A DNA stretch of 64,000 nt, from the NCBI GenBank assembly GCA_035547515.1, contig DASZUS010000083.1, forward strand, positions 5,261-69,260, in the 5' to 3' direction. Each line of letters begins with the position of its first letter. Position 1 is the stretch's first letter. Under the pieces are notes generated by a model. The model was given only the letters and a program-made list of their open reading frames with translations. It made no database searches and was not told where the DNA came from. The position numbers and the translations under genes are program-made. This document shows, one piece after another, positions 61,472-64,000 of this stretch. The stretch comes from DASZTV01 sp035547515. GTDB taxonomy: Bacteria; Actinomycetota; Actinomycetes; JAFAQI01.

Positions 61472-61481
61472 GGAGGCCGCT

Positions 61482-62765
61482 ATGGCGAAGGTTTTGCGAC
61501 GGCGATGGAACAGCGACATCGCGGGTCTTGGGATCCCAAGACGGGACCGCAGATCGTGTGACTACGAAGCGTATGTCCCAGATCCTCTGGTCGCCCGCAC
61601 CTTCGCCTTCGCTGGTGAGGTCGCGGCCGATGTCGCTGACGCCGAGGTCGCGATCACCAGACTCAACCAGGAAGCGATCGCACTCGTCGACACCGAAGCC
61701 CTCGCCCGAATCTTGCTTCGCAGCGAAGCCGTCGCCTCATCTCGAATCGAGGGCCTTGAAGTTGGCGCTCGGCGGTTACTCCATGCGGAGGTTGAGCGGC
61801 GAACGCCCGACGGGAGCAGTGACGTCTCAGCGTCCGAAGTCCTCGGAAACATCGACGCCATGGTCTACGCCACCGAGGCGGTAACGGTCGGAAGCGACAT
61901 CGGGGTCGACCTTCTTCTCGAGACCCATCGTCGGCTGGTCGCTGACACCAGGCTTGAAGCAATCGGCGGCGTCGTGCGCAAGGAACAGAACTGGATCGGT
62001 GGAAGCTCATACAACCCGTGCTCAGCCGCGTTCGTTCCACCTCCACCCGATCGTGTGCCCGACCTGCTCGCCGATCTATGTGCCTTCAGCAGCGGCGACG
62101 ACCTTCCAGCAGTTGCCCAGGCCGCAATCGCACATGCACAGTTCGAGACCATCCACCCCTTCGCTGACGGCAACGGGCGAACCGGACGGGCGTTGATTCA
62201 TCTCATCCTTCGACGCCGCGGTCTCGCGCCACGCGTGCTCCCCCCGATCTCATTGGTGCTCGCCACCTGGGCGAAGGATTACGTGGGCGGCCTCACGGCG
62301 TACCGATACCTCGGAAAGCCGGACAGCGAAGAAGCGATCGAGGGCTTGAACCGTTGGACCGAGCTGTTTGCAGCCGCGTGTATCCGCGCGGTCTCGGACG
62401 CTCTGAGCTTTCAAAGCCGAGTCGAAGAACTCGAGCGCGGATGGCGCGACCGGCTCGGCACCGTTCGCGCTAACTCGGCGACGGACCGCTTGCTCCGCGC
62501 GCTGCCAGGGGCTCCTGTACTGACCGTCGACGGTGCGGCCACCCTTATCGATCGCACCTTCAACCCCGCGAATGAGGCGGTCAAGCGCCTCGCAGATGCG
62601 GGAATCTTGAGACAGATCACGATCGGGCGCCGCAACCGAGCGTTCGAGGCGCCCGAGGTCATTCGCGCCTTCACCGCACTAGAGCGTCAGTTGGCCAGTC
62701 CTGATGGCGATACGCAACGGTCTAGGCCATCTCGGCCCGTGCCGGCTCGGCAAAGATCGAGGTAG
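61482..62765 (+). CDS. Fic-domain protein (AMPylator) with intramolecular inhibitory helix and C-terminal wHTH
   Basis: 427 residues from ATG 61482 (AGGAGG 5 bases upstream). N-terminal Fic_N-type helices include the inhibitory motif SSRIEG (86-91; S/TxxxEG), so this is a class II, self-inhibited Fic. The catalytic loop HPFADGNGRTGR (225-236) is complete. After the Fic core a C-terminal winged-helix segment (about 350-405: TIDRTFNPANEAVKRLADAGILRQI, in part) is seen. It should transfer AMP from ATP to a hydroxyl of a target protein when derepressed. The palindrome directly upstream suggests that it represses itself. Confidence 0.92.
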   Translation: MAKVLRRRWNSDIAGLGIPRRDRRSCDYEAYVPDPLVARTFAFAGEVAADVADAEVAITRLNQEAIALVDTEALARILLRSEAVASSRIEGLEVGARRLLHAEVERRTPDGSSDVSASEVLGNIDAMVYATEAVTVGSDIGVDLLLETHRRLVADTRLEAIGGVVRKEQNWIGGSSYNPCSAAFVPPPPDRVPDLLADLCAFSSGDDLPAVAQAAIAHAQFETIHPFADGNGRTGRALIHLILRRRGLAPRVLPPISLVLATWAKDYVGGLTAYRYLGKPDSEEAIEGLNRWTELFAAACIRAVSDALSFQSRVEELERGWRDRLGTVRANSATDRLLRALPGAPVLTVDGAATLIDRTFNPANEAVKRLADAGILRQITIGRRNRAFEAPEVIRAFTALERQLASPDGDTQRSRPSRPVPARQRSR

Positions 62766-62878
62766 CACGCGGCGCGCCCAACTCCACTCAAGGGCGACAG
62801 TCCGCGCCGTGACGCGAGAACCGCAATCGTCGCCACGAGAGCGCGAGCGAGGAAATAAGCAAATCTGACCTTGCCCCG

Positions 62879-63670
62879 CTATTGAACCGCCCGGGGTTCG
62901 TTAGAGGCTCTTGTCATTGGATTCCAACCCCGGCGGGGGTCGGGCTGTCGGGCAGCGTAGAAGGCTGCTTCGTATTCCGGTGGCGGGATGCCGTTGCAGT
63001 GGCCGTGCAGCCGCTGCTCGTTGAACCAGTGCACCCAGGACAAGGTGGCGAGTTCGAGCTCGTCGACGTCGTCCCAGCCGGTGGCGCCGGCCCGTAGACG
63101 CACTCGGTCTTGTAGAGACCGTTGGTGGTCTCGGCGAGCGCGTTATCGAAGGAGTCGGCGACGGTCCCGATCGAGGGACGCGCGCCGATCTCCTCGAGCC
63201 GCGACCCGCCACCCGACGATCCGCCGGCTGAACGCATCGACGATGAAGCAGACGTAGGCCATCCCCGAGCGGGTCGGGACATAGGTGAGGTCGGTCACCC
63301 ACAACGCGTCGGGTCGGTCGGCTGTGAAGTTGCGGTTCACCAGGTCCGGCGCCCTGGTCGCGTCCGGGTCCTGGCGGGTGGTGAACACCTTCTTCCGCAG
63401 CCGAGACACACCTTCAATCCCGAGCTGGCGCATCCACCGGGCGACCTGGTCCCGGCCGATGTCATGCCCGGCCCGGTGGGCGGCCTTCCAGAGCTTGTCC
63501 GCTCCGTAGACCTTCCGGTTCGTGACCCACAACGCGAGCAGGATCTGCATCATCACCGAGTCGCGCACCGCCCGGGCCGACGCGGCGAGCTGCCGCTTCT
63601 TAGCGGCGTAGTAGGCGCTCGGAGACACCCGCAACTGCTTGCAGACGACGTGATGCTGCCCCGTCGGCAG
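62879..63670 (-). pseudogene. Decayed IS3-family transposase (orfB)
   Basis: Three frames together spell an IS3/IS150-type orfB. Minus-strand 63634-63170 gives RVSPSAYYAAKKRQLAASAR, VYGADKLWKAA and WVTDLTYVPTRSGMAYVCFIVDAFSRRIVGWRVA, with the first catalytic Asp. It then jumps near 63200 to RLEEIGARPSIGTVADSFDNALAE, which carries the Glu, and near 63100 to RLRAGATGWDDVDELELATLSWVHWFNEQRLHG (all quoted in part). About 40 residues with the second Asp are deleted at the first junction. No orfA, upstream start or terminal inverted repeats are seen. It cannot encode an active transposase. Confidence 0.85.
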
Positions 63671-63883
63671 TCAATTAAGGCAGCGCCGTGAACTCACCGA
63701 TAGGACCCACGGCCACCCACCGAGACGGGCCTTCGAGGGCCTGAGTCGGCCCTCTTACGCCTTCAACTGTCGAGCCGACGCCAAGTTTCCTTGGTCCGGC
63801 GTGACCAGAGAACGCCGAATGCTGTGCGAGTGCTTGCTGGCGATCATGCAAGATCGTTGATCATGGCCTTGACCTGCGAAAAC

Positions 63884-63928
63884 GTGGCGCGCTCGGAGGG
63901 ACTCGAACCCCCAACCTTCTGATCCGTA
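63884..63928 (-). tRNA. 3' fragment of tRNA-Arg(ACG), candidate attachment site
   Basis: On the minus strand 63928-63884 reads from the anticodon loop CTACGGA (anticodon ACG) through TCAGAAGGTTGGG, the T arm GGGTTCGAGTCCC and acceptor strand CGAGCGC to GCCA: the last 45 bases of a tRNA-Arg. The preceding bases (GGGGCC) do not pair with TCAGA, and no D arm or 5' acceptor strand is found, so it is not a functional tRNA. Such 3' tRNA copies mark the distal att site of integrative elements. Nothing else was recognised in 63671-64000. Confidence 0.8.
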
Positions 63929-64000
63929 GGGCCCCTGGACGCCGTCCGTCGACATCCAGATTCGTGCAAAGCTGCAGGTCAACGGCCCGGTCGAATTCCA

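Noticed and set aside
63755..63982. 75-codon frame over the tRNA fragment
   Set aside because: It reads straight through tRNA-derived sequence and has no protein-like features.
1..64000. CRISPR arrays, rRNA genes, complete tRNAs, replication origin
   Set aside because: No regularly spaced repeats, rRNA-like segments, full cloverleaf or DnaA-box cluster was noticed on reading through the window.

Overview
The window is GC-rich DNA with frequent GTG starts, many 4-base ATGA/GTGA gene overlaps and gene families typical of a free-living or soil actinobacterium: several acyl-CoA dehydrogenases, SCP-x type thiolases, a MaoC hydratase, a cytochrome P450, TetR regulators, a SARP-type regulator and a DrrAB-like exporter. 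No rRNA, no complete tRNA and no CRISPR array were seen. The genus cannot be fixed from the sequence alone.

Layout. 1-5.4 kb: the end of a flavin monooxygenase-like gene, a secreted protein, two zinc-ribbon proteins and a DEAD-box RNA helicase with a probable regulated leader. 5.4-18.3 kb: a lipid or sterol side-chain block. A three-gene operon (large acyl-CoA dehydrogenase, small acyl-CoA dehydrogenase, acyl-CoA ligase; same order as mycobacterial fadE26-fadE27-fadD17) is divergent from a TetR gene. A branched-chain-amino-acid-type (LIV) ABC transporter follows, with two uncharacterised envelope proteins embedded between its ATPase genes, then a CYP125/CYP142-like P450 and the convergent gene for a LIV-type solute-binding lipoprotein. 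A 26-bp palindrome of the same design sits in front of both the permease gene and the binding-protein gene, and its half-site lies in the tetR/fadE intergenic region, so this block looks like one TetR regulon that couples import to catabolism.

18.4-28.9 kb: a family 2 glycosyltransferase with a Ser/Pro-rich tail and a TreT-like trehalose synthase, a TesB thioesterase, a divergent MFS exporter/TetR pair with tandem operators, and an APH-like kinase - DUF6285 - acyl-CoA dehydrogenase operon. 29-34 kb: a GtrA/GT39 pair, followed by a paralogue in which the same two proteins are fused. 33.9-40 kb: a Tat-exported small subunit and GMC flavoprotein dehydrogenase, a D,D-carboxypeptidase, a two-component system whose kinase frame has no stop at its expected end, and a G1 (glutamic) peptidase. 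40.1-43.7 kb: a tightly overlapped minus-strand redox operon (Ser/Thr/Pro-rich anchor, ApbE, ferric-reductase-like membrane protein, NuoF-like protein, 3Fe-4S ferredoxin). 43.9-51.8 kb: a thiolase-fold protein without the usual Cys, an orphan chemoreceptor, then an SCP-x thiolase / MaoC / acyl-CoA dehydrogenase / TetR operon behind a perfect 9-4-9 dyad, and a DUF2786 protein.

51.9-64 kb: more accessory in character. It contains a truncated beta-helix gene, a tiny LPFTG sortase-anchored protein interrupted by a one-base shift in a G6 run, a DrrAB-type exporter, two head-to-head giant STAND/AAA regulators (SARP type and nucleotidyl-cyclase type), a Fic protein behind a perfect 13-bp palindrome, a decayed IS3-family transposase, and a 45-bp 3' fragment of tRNA-Arg(ACG) that looks like an attachment site of an integrative element lying to the right.
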